Positions 18,480 through 28,525 are shown, counted from the first letter of the stretch. The stretch: 34,467 nt of DNA from an uncultured Bacillota bacterium (GCA_947165005.1 CAMUYN010000008.1:1-34467); one strand, 5' to 3'. Notes: a model not told the origin generated them from the letters alone. Translations and numbers: made by a program.

Positions 18480-18761
18480 TTATAATTTGATAATTATATG
18501 TCTTAAAACGTTTTCATCTAAAGTTGCTAAACGGTCAAATTCGTTGATAGCAGCATCATTTGCTTCTACATTGATTAAATAGTAATAACCAGTTTTTTGT
18601 CCCTTTATAGTATAAGCTAATTCTTTTTGGCCTAATTCTTTAGAACTTAATACTTTTGCCTTATGATTAACTAAAACTTTTTCATAACTTTTAGCTAATT
18701 TTTCAACTGCATCCTTTTCTAAATCAGGTCTTACTATAAATGAAATTTCATAATTTTTCAT
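18480..18761 (-). CDS. rpsF: 30S ribosomal protein bS6
   Basis: MKNYEISFIVRPDLEKDAVEKLAKSYEKVL...GQKTGYYYLINVEA. Confidence 0.96.
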   Translation of the reverse strand: MKNYEISFIVRPDLEKDAVEKLAKSYEKVLVNHKAKVLSSKELGQKELAYTIKGQKTGYYYLINVEANDAAINEFDRLATLDENVLRHIIIKL

Positions 18762-18830
18762 TTTTTACACCTCCCTTTGGACTAATGGTCTATATAAATA
18801 GACAGAGAGTAATTAAATACTCGCAGTGAT

Positions 18831-18859
18831 ATTATAACAAAACCCCCATAAAAAGTAAA
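18831..18859 (-). promoter_or_regulatory. Promoter of the rpsF-ssb-rpsR operon
   Basis: Minus strand TTTACT (18854-18859)-N17-TATAAT (18831-18836). Confidence 0.65.
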
Positions 18860-18913
18860 CAATTATTTGATTTAATTTGTAAAAAATGATATACTTTTTT
18901 TGTGGGTGGTTTT

Positions 18914-19210
18914 ATGGTAAAAAAAGCATTAATTTTCTCTGCTTGTTTAATTATTATTACTATAATTGTATGCATTATTATATCCATAGTTAATATGAAT
19001 AAAACTGTGGATTTTAAGAGTGTAGTATCATATGATTCAAATATAAATGTTATTACAACTGCACCTACTTATGAAGCAAGTAGTAATGATGATGATTTGG
19101 CTTTTTTAACAAATCTACTAAAATATGAAAAAACAATAATGATATCATCATTATTCTTTGTATTACTATTTGCATTTTTATTTCACGGAACTAAAAGAAG
19201 TAAGAGTTAA
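18914..19210 (+). CDS. Small two-TM membrane protein, unknown function
   Basis: MVKKALIFSACLIIITIIVCIIISIVNMNK...TIMISSLFFVLLFAFLFHGTKRSKS; the track start at 18902 uses an upstream GTG. Confidence 0.55.
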   Translation: MVKKALIFSACLIIITIIVCIIISIVNMNKTVDFKSVVSYDSNINVITTAPTYEASSNDDDLAFLTNLLKYEKTIMISSLFFVLLFAFLFHGTKRSKS

Positions 19211-19230
19211 TCTTACTTCTTTTTTATTTT
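19200..19230. terminator. Bidirectional intrinsic terminator between convergent genes
   Basis: AGAAGTAAGA-gttaa-TCTTACTTCTTTTTT. Confidence 0.8.
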
Positions 19231-20565
19231 TAATTCTTGAATATAATTTATGCCTAGAGTAGCTAGAGCAAATACTGCTACATGTATGAAATATAAATAT
19301 CTAGGTTGTATCTCAATAAATAAATATATACCAAATGTTATTAAAATCATTATTAGTAAGAATAATACCTCATTTTTTATATTCTTTCTATTAACAATTA
19401 AACCTAATAACATTAATGCTATTATTATTATATTAATACCTTTATTTAATGTAATTGCAATATTTTTTATCATTGAGAACTTAATATTTATTCCAAGTAT
19501 CTTGAAAGACTTGTCATTGAAGCTTCCCATTTCATTTTCAAGTCCTGATGATAACCAAAATCTATCAACCTTACATACCATTAATTTACCAGTTCTAGGT
19601 ATATCTTCAAATGCTCGTCTTTTGATTTCGTTAATTTCTGTAGTTTTATCTACTTGGTATATTGCATCATCATCAGTATAGTATCCACAAGTTTCATAGT
19701 TAAACCCTAATAAGAATTTCCATAAAGGATCCTTATTCTCTAGTCCTGATGGATTTATATTACTTGCTTTTACTAAGAATGAACATGTATTACAAATAAT
19801 AAAATATGATGATAAAAATATTAATAAAGATATTATTATCTTTTTTATATTTTCTTTTTTTAAGGTTATTAATTTATATATTATTAATGTTAGTACTATT
19901 ATTATACCTTCTGGTCTAATTATATTTCCAAATGCAATTAAAATACTTCCTATTAAATACTCTTTATATTTAGCTTCATTTTTAAGTATAAAGAATATAC
20001 CTATATAACTAAGTAATGTTGCTAAATGTGAATTTAATAATACTGAGTTTAAAAACAAATAGAATGGAAAAATCATATATAGTAATGATACTATTCTAGA
20101 TGATTTTTCATTTTTACTAATCTTTAAACCTAGTTGATATACTATTACTACAATCAAGGATGAATAAATAATATTAAGTAATTTTAATATAAATATACTA
20201 TTAAATAGTTTTAATAATACTCCTTGATATATAACAAATGCTGTTTGATAACCCCAAGTATAAAAATGAAACCATGTATTAAAACTATAATCACCTTTTG
20301 CAAACATTTCTGATGCATCTAGTAGTGTTTTAAAGTCATATACTTGAGGAAAATTAGCAACTAATATGAATATTAATCTTATTATAAAACTAACAATAAA
20401 TAGGATTAATCCAAAGTGTTTTATTTTTCTAGTGGATATAAATATAGATATTACACCTGCTAATATTAACACTAATATATTATTTGTACATAAATATATA
20501 AATAGTAAAACAGATAATATAATTATTCCAATATAAGTTAATATTTTAGATAATTTTTCGCTCAT
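19213..20565 (-). CDS. GT39-type glycosyltransferase-like membrane protein
   Basis: ~10 TM segments; FKTLLDASEMFAKGDYSFNTWFHFYTWGYQTAFVIYQGVLLKLF and NIIRPEGIIIV motif. Confidence 0.7.
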   Translation of the reverse strand: MSEKLSKILTYIGIIILSVLLFIYLCTNNILVLILAGVISIFISTRKIKHFGLILFIVSFIIRLIFILVANFPQVYDFKTLLDASEMFAKGDYSFNTWFHFYTWGYQTAFVIYQGVLLKLFNSIFILKLLNIIYSSLIVVIVYQLGLKISKNEKSSRIVSLLYMIFPFYLFLNSVLLNSHLATLLSYIGIFFILKNEAKYKEYLIGSILIAFGNIIRPEGIIIVLTLIIYKLITLKKENIKKIIISLLIFLSSYFIICNTCSFLVKASNINPSGLENKDPLWKFLLGFNYETCGYYTDDDAIYQVDKTTEINEIKRRAFEDIPRTGKLMVCKVDRFWLSSGLENEMGSFNDKSFKILGINIKFSMIKNIAITLNKGINIIIIALMLLGLIVNRKNIKNEVLFLLIMILITFGIYLFIEIQPRYLYFIHVAVFALATLGINYIQELKIKKK

Positions 20566-20573
20566 AAATACTC

Positions 20574-21671
20574 CTATACATTAAATCTAAAGAAAACTAT
20601 ATCTCCATCTTGCATTAAATAATCTTTACCTTCAAGTCTCATTTTACCAGCTTCTTTAGCACCTTTTTCTCCCCCATATTGTTTATAATCTTCAAATGAA
20701 GTTACTTCTGCACGTATAAAACCTTTTTCAAAATCAGAATGAATAATACCTGCGCATTCTGGTGCTTTCATACCTTTTCTAAATGTCCATGCCTTGCATT
20801 CATCTTTACCTGCAGTAAAGAATGTAGCAAGTCCAAGCAAATCATATGTAGCTCTTATTAATTTATCTAATCCTGATTCTTCTATACCTAATTCTTCTAA
20901 GAATAATTCTCTATCTTCATCAGGTAATTCACTTAATTCACTTTCTACTTTAGCACTAAGCATAACTACTTTAGCATTTTCTTTAGAAGCATGTTTTTTT
21001 ACTTGTTCTACGTATTCATTACCTGTATTTATATCTTCTTCTGATACATTTGCCATATATATAATAGGTTTTTTGGTTAATAAATTAAAGTTTTTAAGTA
21101 TTCTATCTTCTTCTTCAGTATAATCTAGTCTTCTAGCTGGAATATTTTGTTCTAATACATATTTTACTTTTCTTAAAGCACTTACTTCCTCTAAAGCTTC
21201 CTTATCTTTTGAGGTAACTGCCTTCTTTTCTATCTTATCTAATCTATTATTAACTATGTCTAAATCACTTATAATTAATTCTAAATCTATTATTTCTATA
21301 TCTCTTATAGGATCAATATCTCCTTCTACATGAGTTATGTTAGAATCTTTAAAACATCTAACCACTTCACAAATAGCATCTACTTCTCTTATATGAGATA
21401 AGAATTTATTTCCTAGTCCTTCACCTTTTGAAGCCCCTTTTACTAGTCCTGCTATATCAATAAATTCATATGCTGTTGGTATAACTCTTTCTGGAGTTTC
21501 CTCTTTTGCTAGGTATTCTAACCTTTCATCTTTAACTGTAACTATACCTACATTAGGTTCAATAGTTGCAAAAGGATAATTAGCTGCTAATATATTCTTT
21601 TTTGTTATTGCATTAAATAAAGTTGATTTTCCTACATTTGGAAGTCCAACAATTCCTGCAGTTAATCCCAT
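20574..21671 (-). CDS. ychF: Redox-regulated ATPase YchF (Obg-family GTPase-like)
   Basis: MGLTAGIVGLPNVGKSTLFNAITKKNILAANYPFATIEPNVGIV; the track start at 21707 is probably too far upstream. Confidence 0.97.
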   Translation of the reverse strand: MGLTAGIVGLPNVGKSTLFNAITKKNILAANYPFATIEPNVGIVTVKDERLEYLAKEETPERVIPTAYEFIDIAGLVKGASKGEGLGNKFLSHIREVDAICEVVRCFKDSNITHVEGDIDPIRDIEIIDLELIISDLDIVNNRLDKIEKKAVTSKDKEALEEVSALRKVKYVLEQNIPARRLDYTEEEDRILKNFNLLTKKPIIYMANVSEEDINTGNEYVEQVKKHASKENAKVVMLSAKVESELSELPDEDRELFLEELGIEESGLDKLIRATYDLLGLATFFTAGKDECKAWTFRKGMKAPECAGIIHSDFEKGFIRAEVTSFEDYKQYGGEKGAKEAGKMRLEGKDYLMQDGDIVFFRFNV

Positions 21672-21736
21672 TATGTATCCCTCATTTCTATATATCAAGT
21701 ATAACATTAATAAATAAAAAAAGCATCAATTGATGC

Positions 21737-23251
21737 TTAAATTGTTGGATTTATTTTAGGTCCTATTGGTGCTCCTAAAGCATACCATGCTATTACTATA
21801 AATAAGAATAATACTATTATACCTATTAAATATGGTAATAATAAACTATAGCATTTCTTTAAGCTAAAATCATTCTTATTATATAATCCCATATATCCTA
21901 CATATATTGCAAAATATGGAAATACTGGAGTAACTATATTAGATATTCCAGATGCTAATCTAAAAATAGCACCGACAAATTCTGGAGTTATATTAGATTT
22001 CATAAACTGTGACATTAATGCTGGTGCAAACATACCCCATTTATCTGCAAATGAAGATACAAATAATCCAGATAACATAATAGCTATAAATGAGAACACA
22101 ATAAGTAATATAAATGAGAAATTAGCACTTCTTACTAGACTAAATAATATAGCTACAAATACTTCTCCTATATTACTATATTTAAATAATGCGATCCATA
22201 ATGATGCAAAGAATATTATTAATAATAATTCCCCAATATTATTTAAATTACTAGTTAAAATCTTAATTATATCTTTATCAGATTTTAATTGTTTAGTTAT
22301 ATATCCATATACGATTGATGCTATAAGACCTGCAAATGATATTATAAATAATATACCATTAACAAATGGAGAATTTGCTCCAAATAACTTATTAACATAT
22401 AGTTCTTGACTATTATCAAGAAGTGCTCCTGATAATGGTAATTTTGGAATAATCGCATATATTGATAGCACTGCTATTACACCTACTACTATTAATACTG
22501 CCTTTAATCCTTTTTTCTTTAATTTTTCATCTATTACTATTTCATCATCGCTTATTCTAACTGGTTTTCTTCTTGAAACAAATTCAGTTATTAATGCAAT
22601 TAATACTGCAAGAAGTAAACTAGAAACTACTATTAAGAATAAATCTCCACTATATCCATATGAATAATCATTATTTATAGTTTTAACACTGTTTCTAGCA
22701 AGTTCTACTATACTATAATCAAGTGATGTAATAAATAAATTTATATTTGCTCCTGCTGCTACTGATACAAATGCCATTGTCATTCCAATAACTTGGCTCC
22801 TTTTATATTCAGTAAATAAAGCAAATGATACAGGAATCATAATAACGAATGCCAAGTCTTGTGAAAATCCCATTACAATGCATAACAATGAAAATAAAAA
22901 GAACATAACAAGTCTAGGTACTTTTTTAGATATTCTACTAAATATTTCATTAATTAATCCTGTCTTTATTAATGATCCCATACCTATTAAACCAATAATA
23001 ACTGTACCAAGTGGAACAAATTTTAAGAAATTGTTAATAGTCTCTCCTAAAATAAATCTTAATCCTTTAAAAGTTAATAAAGATTTAACTGTAATAATGG
23101 TAGTAGTTACTGTACCACTTTGATTAACTTGATACTCTATACCTTGTAAGTTTATTAATGAGAATATAAAACTTAACACTATAACTCCAACGCTAAGTAA
23201 TATAAAGAACCATACAGGATGTAATCCTCTTTTTTTCTTTGCTTCATCCAT
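21737..23251 (-). CDS. AbgT-family (p-aminobenzoyl-glutamate type) transporter
   Basis: Polytopic; 'HPVWFFILLSVGVIVLSF', 'MGFSQDLAFVIMIPVSFALF', 'SGISNIVTPVFPYFAIYVGYM'. RBS GGAGG upstream of MDEAKKK. Confidence 0.85.
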   Translation of the reverse strand: MDEAKKKRGLHPVWFFILLSVGVIVLSFIFSLINLQGIEYQVNQSGTVTTTIITVKSLLTFKGLRFILGETINNFLKFVPLGTVIIGLIGMGSLIKTGLINEIFSRISKKVPRLVMFFLFSLLCIVMGFSQDLAFVIMIPVSFALFTEYKRSQVIGMTMAFVSVAAGANINLFITSLDYSIVELARNSVKTINNDYSYGYSGDLFLIVVSSLLLAVLIALITEFVSRRKPVRISDDEIVIDEKLKKKGLKAVLIVVGVIAVLSIYAIIPKLPLSGALLDNSQELYVNKLFGANSPFVNGILFIISFAGLIASIVYGYITKQLKSDKDIIKILTSNLNNIGELLLIIFFASLWIALFKYSNIGEVFVAILFSLVRSANFSFILLIVFSFIAIMLSGLFVSSFADKWGMFAPALMSQFMKSNITPEFVGAIFRLASGISNIVTPVFPYFAIYVGYMGLYNKNDFSLKKCYSLLLPYLIGIIVLFLFIVIAWYALGAPIGPKINPTI

Positions 23252-23252
23252 A

Positions 23253-23438
23253 CTATTCCTCCACAACCTTTTTAATCTTTTTATTGAATTCAACTCTTGG
23301 AAGCATTATAGTTCTTCCACAGTTAATACACTTTATTTTTATATCTACACCTACCCTAACTATTTCAAACAAATTAGTTTTGCAGGGATGATCTTTTTTC
23401 ATAATTACTTTAGATCCCAATTTATAATTATTTTGCAT
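23253..23438 (-). CDS. DUF951-family protein (YyaB-like)
   Basis: YKLGSKVIMKKDHPCKTNLFEIVRVGVDIKIKCINCGRTIMLPRVEFNKKIKKV. Confidence 0.9.
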   Translation of the reverse strand: MQNNYKLGSKVIMKKDHPCKTNLFEIVRVGVDIKIKCINCGRTIMLPRVEFNKKIKKVVEE

Positions 23439-24231
23439 TATGCACCTCTATTTGAGTATATGGAATACTTATTTTATTTTTATCAAAAGTAACTTTTATT
23501 ACCTTTAATATTTCTCTTTTAGCATTAAGTTGATCTTTAATATTTAAAATAGCACTAATTCTATAAACAACTGATGAAGAAGCAAGTTCTTCAATACCAG
23601 GAACTAATACTATTTCATCAAACATATCATTTTTTTGAAGTTCTTTAACTACTGTTTTTAAAACAGATTCTACTTTTTCATATTCTTCTTCATATGGAGC
23701 ATTAACATTAATAAGTAACATAATTTTATTTAAACTATAATTGGTTACTTCACTAATATTTCTATTAGATATAATTCTTACTTCTTTAGTTAATGATCTT
23801 AATCTAGTGGATTTAAAATTAAAATTAATTACTTCCCCTTTAAAACCATTTATTTCAACATAATCACCTAAAGAAAATGTATCTTCTAATATAATTGATA
23901 TGCCTACTAAAAGATCTTTTAATAAATCTTGAAACACTAAACCTATAACTACAGATAAAGCACCAATACTAGTTATTAAAGCAGTAGTATTAACATGCCA
24001 TATAGCAAGTAAACATATAGAAGTTATAACAATTATTACATATTTAGATATATTCTTAAATAGTACTAAGACTGTTTTTCTTCTGTTTTTTTCATGTTTA
24101 GTTTTTTCTGATTCAATATTAACAATTCTTTTAATAATTGCTTTGATAATAAAATATAATATAAAAGCAATTAATATAACTATTAAACTTTGTATTACTT
24201 CTGATGGAATTTTTTTACCAAGTATTTCCAT
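23428..24231 (-). CDS. Small-conductance mechanosensitive ion channel (MscS family)
   Basis: ALITSIGALSVVIGLVFQDLLKDLLVGISIILEDTFSLGDYVEINGFKGEV. Confidence 0.92.
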   Translation of the reverse strand: MEILGKKIPSEVIQSLIVILIAFILYFIIKAIIKRIVNIESEKTKHEKNRRKTVLVLFKNISKYVIIVITSICLLAIWHVNTTALITSIGALSVVIGLVFQDLLKDLLVGISIILEDTFSLGDYVEINGFKGEVINFNFKSTRLRSLTKEVRIISNRNISEVTNYSLNKIMLLINVNAPYEEEYEKVESVLKTVVKELQKNDMFDEIVLVPGIEELASSSVVYRISAILNIKDQLNAKREILKVIKVTFDKNKISIPYTQIEVHNAK

Positions 24232-24241
24232 AGCTCACCTT

Positions 24242-25138
24242 CTATTCATCTATATCAAAATTCATGATTTCAAGTATTCTATTTAGATCTTGTATATTTT
24301 CAAAACTAATAGTAATTTTTTTATCTGTGATTTTTACTTTAGTTCCAAATTTTTCTTTTAATTTATCTTCTAAAATATCATACTTACTATCTTTTGGTTT
24401 TCTAATAACTGGTGATGTTTTTTTAATATTAGAGTCAGAAGATATCTCTTCTAATTCCCTAACACTTAAATCTTGCTTTATTACTTGATCTGCAAGTTCA
24501 TTAATCTTATCTATATCTTCTAATTTACTAAGAACTCTAGCATGTCCCATACTTATTTTATTGTATAAAACTAGATCTTGTACATTAGTAGGTAGCTTTA
24601 ATAAACCAAGCATATTAGTAATATGACTTCTACTTTTACCTACTCTTCTAGCAAGTTCATCTTGAGTAATATTAGATGCATCTATAATAGTTTTATAAGC
24701 TTTAGCTTCTTCAATAGCAGTTAAATCTTCCCTTTGAAGATTTTCAAGTAAGCTTATTTGCATCATTTCATCATCTGAAAATTCTTCTATAATTGCAGGT
24801 ATTTTAGTTAAACCAGCTTTTTTAGATGCTCTAAATCTTCTTTCACCAGCAACTATGTCATAACCCTTAATAGTCTTTTTTACTATAATTGGTTGAAATA
24901 CTCCATGTTCTTTAATAGAAGCAGCAAGTTCATTTAGTGCTTCTTCATCAAATTTCTTTCTAGGTTGGTAAGGGTTTGGTCTTAATTCATCTAAATTTAG
25001 TTCTACTATAGTATTATTTGCTCTTGCATTATCAACTATATCATTTTCAATATCTTCAAATGTGTTGATATTTTCATCACTAAATAATTGTTCTAGCCCT
25101 CTACCTAGTGCCTTTCTCTTCTCTTGCATTTCTCTCAA
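24242..25138 (-). CDS. parB: Chromosome partitioning protein ParB/Spo0J
   Basis: KALGRGLEQLFSD...LDELRPNPYQPRKKFDEEALNELAASIKEHGVFQPIIV...GERRFRASK. Confidence 0.96.
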   Translation of the reverse strand: MREMQEKRKALGRGLEQLFSDENINTFEDIENDIVDNARANNTIVELNLDELRPNPYQPRKKFDEEALNELAASIKEHGVFQPIIVKKTIKGYDIVAGERRFRASKKAGLTKIPAIIEEFSDDEMMQISLLENLQREDLTAIEEAKAYKTIIDASNITQDELARRVGKSRSHITNMLGLLKLPTNVQDLVLYNKISMGHARVLSKLEDIDKINELADQVIKQDLSVRELEEISSDSNIKKTSPVIRKPKDSKYDILEDKLKEKFGTKVKITDKKITISFENIQDLNRILEIMNFDIDE

Positions 25139-25910
25139 TTACCTCCTTTGCTAAATTAATATAAGCAGTTGATCCTTTACTTTTTGAATTATAGTATGAT
25201 ATTGGTTTACCATGACTTGGAGCTTCTGCTAATACTATTAATCTTGGTACTATTGTATCATAAACTTTCTCTTTAAAGAAACTTCTAATGTTTTCTACAA
25301 CATCTAAACCAAGAATAGTTCTTGAATCAAGCATAGTAAGTACAACACCTTCTATTTCAAGATTTGGATTAACTTTCTTTCTAGCAACTTGAATTGTATT
25401 TAATAATTGCATAATTCCTTCTAGTGCAAAAAATTCACATTGAACAGGAATCATTACTGAATTAGATGCAGTTAATGCATTAGTAGTTATTGTTCCTAAA
25501 CTAGGTGGACAATCTATTAATATATAATCATAATTATCTTTTACTTCATCTAATACTCTTTTTAACTGGGCACCTTTTACTAGTGTAGGATCCTCTTTTT
25601 GCATATTATTTAATTCCATATCTAGTACTGCTAAATTTATACTAGCTGGCATTATATCTAAATTTTTGAACTTAGTTCTTAATATTACTTCAGAAGCTGT
25701 CTTTTTACTTATTAATGCTTCATTAATACTTGCAGCTAATGTACCCTTTTCTATTCCAACCCCAGTGGTAGCATTACCCTGAGGATCTATATCAACTAAT
25801 AATACTTTTTTATTTAATAGGCCTAGGGATGCCGCTAAATTTATACTAGTGGTAGTTTTTCCAACTCCACCTTTTTGATTTACTAAAGATATTATTTTGC
25901 CCATAAACAC
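25101..25910 (-). CDS. parA: Chromosome partitioning ATPase ParA/Soj
   Basis: IISLVNQKGGVGKTTTSINLAASLGLLNKKVLLVDIDPQGNATTGVG; ATG at 25904 is the likely start. Confidence 0.96.
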   Translation of the reverse strand: MFMGKIISLVNQKGGVGKTTTSINLAASLGLLNKKVLLVDIDPQGNATTGVGIEKGTLAASINEALISKKTASEVILRTKFKNLDIMPASINLAVLDMELNNMQKEDPTLVKGAQLKRVLDEVKDNYDYILIDCPPSLGTITTNALTASNSVMIPVQCEFFALEGIMQLLNTIQVARKKVNPNLEIEGVVLTMLDSRTILGLDVVENIRSFFKEKVYDTIVPRLIVLAEAPSHGKPISYYNSKSKGSTAYINLAKEVIERNAREEKGTR

Positions 25911-25995
25911 ACCTACTTTATCTCTTTAATGACTAATATATATTTTATCAAAAAATGACTTTTTTTTAAATGTTTTTCAATTAAAAAAATTAATA

Positions 25996-27183
25996 TTATT
26001 TCAATATTAATTTTTTTGTTGGATTTTCAGTTATTTCATCAAGACCCTTACTATAAATCTTAACCATATCTTCGATATTAGTACCAATATCTTCAAATAT
26101 CTTAAAATCAAATAAACCAAATCTTTTTAACTTAAAATTACTAAATTCTCTATTAAATCTATCTATATCATTTTGTTTTAAATAAGAAAAATAATTAGCA
26201 AGTATTCCACCATAAGAATATATATTAGCTTCATTAAGATTACCAATTGCTTCACTATTAATATACATCATGCCATCATCATCTACTTGAATATGTTCTT
26301 GAAGATAATCTTCATCTTTTCTATATCTCTCATTTTTTAATAAATCATTATCTAATGTAGATAGATATTCAATTGTATTTAAATTATCATATACATCAAT
26401 ATAGAAACGTTTTAACCCAAAACTAGCATTCTCTTTAAAAATATTATTTTTAATCAAATAATTATAAAATAACTTTTCATATAACATCGAATATACTTCT
26501 GGATATCCAGATATCCAATAATATCTAACATTATCTTTTCTTGAAGAATTACCTCTATCAATATTATCTGCAACATGACCAAATTCATGACATATAACTC
26601 TCATAAGATTAACATCTCTAATTGTCTTATCATCAGATATAACAACAAAACTATTATTATTAATATAGTCATACATTGTATATCCAGCTGCTTCAAATGA
26701 ACTATTTTCATCATCAGCAATACCAATTCTAAAGATTTGCTTATTATTTATTAATTCTATAAATTTATCAGCTTGATTAAATTCATCATTTAAAAAATCA
26801 CAAATAATTTCAAACATCTGATTCTCTTTTAAATATAATGATTTAGGTAAATAATGTTTAAAATCACGATTATATAAATCCATAATTCTATTTGCAAATT
26901 CTTGGTGTGTTTCTTTGTTTTCTATAAAGTTATTAATGTTCTTTTTATGTAGTACATTTCTTTCTCTTGCTTTTAAATCCCTAATTTTTTTATTTTTTAA
27001 TAAGATTTCAGTAGCCTCTAAATCTTCTTCACCACCGATTTCATACAAAATTTGATAAAAGCCTTCAAGTATTTCAAAACTATCTTTTATTCTTTTAGGA
27101 CTACTTTTTATAAAACTATCTTTTATTAATTCTAATTCATGTCTTATTGATTCAATGTCATCACTAAATATATTCATAGGCAT
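25996..27183 (-). CDS. Uncharacterised putative zinc metallopeptidase (HEFGH)
   Basis: 'LMRVICHEFGHVADNIDRG' HExxH motif; no signal peptide. Confidence 0.55.
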   Translation of the reverse strand: MPMNIFSDDIESIRHELELIKDSFIKSSPKRIKDSFEILEGFYQILYEIGGEEDLEATEILLKNKKIRDLKARERNVLHKKNINNFIENKETHQEFANRIMDLYNRDFKHYLPKSLYLKENQMFEIICDFLNDEFNQADKFIELINNKQIFRIGIADDENSSFEAAGYTMYDYINNNSFVVISDDKTIRDVNLMRVICHEFGHVADNIDRGNSSRKDNVRYYWISGYPEVYSMLYEKLFYNYLIKNNIFKENASFGLKRFYIDVYDNLNTIEYLSTLDNDLLKNERYRKDEDYLQEHIQVDDDGMMYINSEAIGNLNEANIYSYGGILANYFSYLKQNDIDRFNREFSNFKLKRFGLFDFKIFEDIGTNIEDMVKIYSKGLDEITENPTKKLILK

Positions 27184-27222
27184 CCCCCATAAAGTAATTA
27201 TATCAAAAAAAAGACTAAATTA

Positions 27223-28044
27223 TTAGTCTTTTTTTATTTTTACTGGTTTAATAAAACCATTATTAGCATCATTTTTTATTTTTAATAATCTATTCATCTC
27301 AGATATTAGTTTTATATCTCTCATATTTATTAGTTTTGCCTTTTTATTATCAATTGTTTCTGGATTATATATATCTGATGTATTAATTATTTCATCTAAC
27401 TCTTCTGGACTTGTATCTTCCATTACATAATACTTCTTGAATAAATCAATCATATCATTTTCTTTAAATATATGAATTAATATATCTAATTTGGAACGAG
27501 TACATTTTTTACCATTCATATTGAAATATAAATCCAAACTATTTATTATTTCATCAAACATTTCTTTTTCCATTTCATAATCTCTCCAGTTTTCTATAAC
27601 TGAATCTAGGAAATAGTTTAATGAATTTATTTCAGAATTTGATATAATAAAATCTGCTAGATCTTTATCATGTTTAGAAATAATATTAATTAAATATGCT
27701 TTAGGATTATCATTTTCTAAATCTGAGAAAGTTTTATATTTCTCATGTAACAAACGTTCCCCATCTTCTTTTCTAGTTAAGATTTCTAAAGTCATTTTAG
27801 ATGAAAAGAATTCTAAACATCTTTCTCCTTCTCTATGATTTTTAAGATTATTAATATAATACATAAAACCTAGAGAGTTTTCATTACCTTTCGCATAATC
27901 TTTTGCACTATTACTTGCAAACTCATATATCATATTTATTGATTCAAGCAATTTAATTTTTTCTTGTTCATTTTTAGTTTCATCATATTTTCTTAAAAAG
28001 AAACCAAGCATATTACCAAAACCATTATCTACTATTGTTGTCAT
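27223..28044 (-). CDS. Hypothetical protein, helical, unknown function
   Basis: 273-aa ORF with flanking terminator (27204-27236) and start context; no family recognised. Confidence 0.5.
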   Translation of the reverse strand: MTTIVDNGFGNMLGFFLRKYDETKNEQEKIKLLESINMIYEFASNSAKDYAKGNENSLGFMYYINNLKNHREGERCLEFFSSKMTLEILTRKEDGERLLHEKYKTFSDLENDNPKAYLINIISKHDKDLADFIISNSEINSLNYFLDSVIENWRDYEMEKEMFDEIINSLDLYFNMNGKKCTRSKLDILIHIFKENDMIDLFKKYYVMEDTSPEELDEIINTSDIYNPETIDNKKAKLINMRDIKLISEMNRLLKIKNDANNGFIKPVKIKKD

Positions 28045-28112
28045 ATAACCCCTCTTTCAAAAGAATATGCATAATAGAATAACACTAATAATATAATTAG
28101 TCAAATATATGA

Positions 28113-28118
28113 TATAAT
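28113..28118 (+). promoter_or_regulatory. -10 element upstream of the SAM riboswitch
   Basis: TATAAT 9 bp upstream of the aptamer start. Confidence 0.45.
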
Positions 28119-28126
28119 ATTTTTAC

Positions 28127-28210
28127 ATCTTATAAAGAGAAACGGAGGGACTAGCCCAATGATGTTTCACCAACCTATTGAGTTAGGTGGTAAAGCTAGA
28201 TCTATAAGAT
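28127..28210 (+). ncRNA. SAM-I (S-box) riboswitch aptamer
   Basis: ATCTTATA-AAGAGAAACGGAGGGACTAGCCCAATGATGTTTCACCAACC...AGGTGGTAAAGCTAGATC-TATAAGAT: canonical S-box order (CTTAT..AGAG, GAGGGA, GCCC, TGA, CAACC, GGTG) with a perfect 8-bp P1. Confidence 0.93.
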
Positions 28211-28218
28211 ATCTATAA

Positions 28219-28243
28219 AACTCAAGATGTCTTGAGTTTTTTC
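28219..28243 (+). terminator. SAM-controlled intrinsic terminator
   Basis: AACTCAAG-atgt-CTTGAGTTTTTT. The competing antiterminator AAGATAT (28207-28213)/ATGTCTT (28228-28234) takes the P1 3' strand. Confidence 0.88.
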
Positions 28244-28272
28244 TTTTCTAATAAGATGTAGAAAGGAGTAAT

Positions 28273-28509
28273 ATGAAACAATATATAGTTAACTGTACAA
28301 AGGAAGAAAGAGTTATACTTTATAATTATTTGATAAATAATGGTTATAAGCCATATTTTAATCAAGAATATATAAATAATACTTTCCCTTTTGTAATTGA
28401 ACCAAATAAAACATTTTGGATTTGTGAAAGTATAACATGTTGTGCTTGTGCTACACAAACAGGTAATATGCTTACCTTAGATGAATATATGAAAACAAAA
28501 GGGTATTAA
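28273..28509 (+). CDS. Orphan 78-aa protein under SAM-I riboswitch control
   Basis: MKQYIVNCTKEERVILYNYLINNGYKPYFNQEYINNTFPFVIEPNKTFWICESITCCACATQTGNMLTLDEYMKTKGY; RBS AGAAAGGAG; followed by a bidirectional terminator. Confidence 0.8.
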   Translation: MKQYIVNCTKEERVILYNYLINNGYKPYFNQEYINNTFPFVIEPNKTFWICESITCCACATQTGNMLTLDEYMKTKGY

Positions 28510-28525
28510 TTATACCCTTTTGTTT
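28497..28525. terminator. Bidirectional terminator between convergent ORFs
   Basis: AAAAGGGTAT-taatt-ATACCCTTTT. Confidence 0.8.

Noticed and set aside
18762-18830. S6:S18-binding leader in the rpsF 5' UTR
   Set aside because: Short hairpins (GAGTA/TACTC, GTCTAT/ATAGAC) exist, but I could not identify the described conserved CCG-type bulge; insufficient to call.
28164-28176. parS-like half site TGTTTCACC near parAB
   Set aside because: Only half of TGTTTCACGTGAAACA is present, and it lies inside the SAM-I aptamer, where its sequence is explained by the TGA...CAACC region.
28222-28458. 78-aa minus-strand ORF opposite the SAM-regulated ORF
   Set aside because: Antisense shadow ORF; the plus strand has riboswitch, RBS and terminator support.
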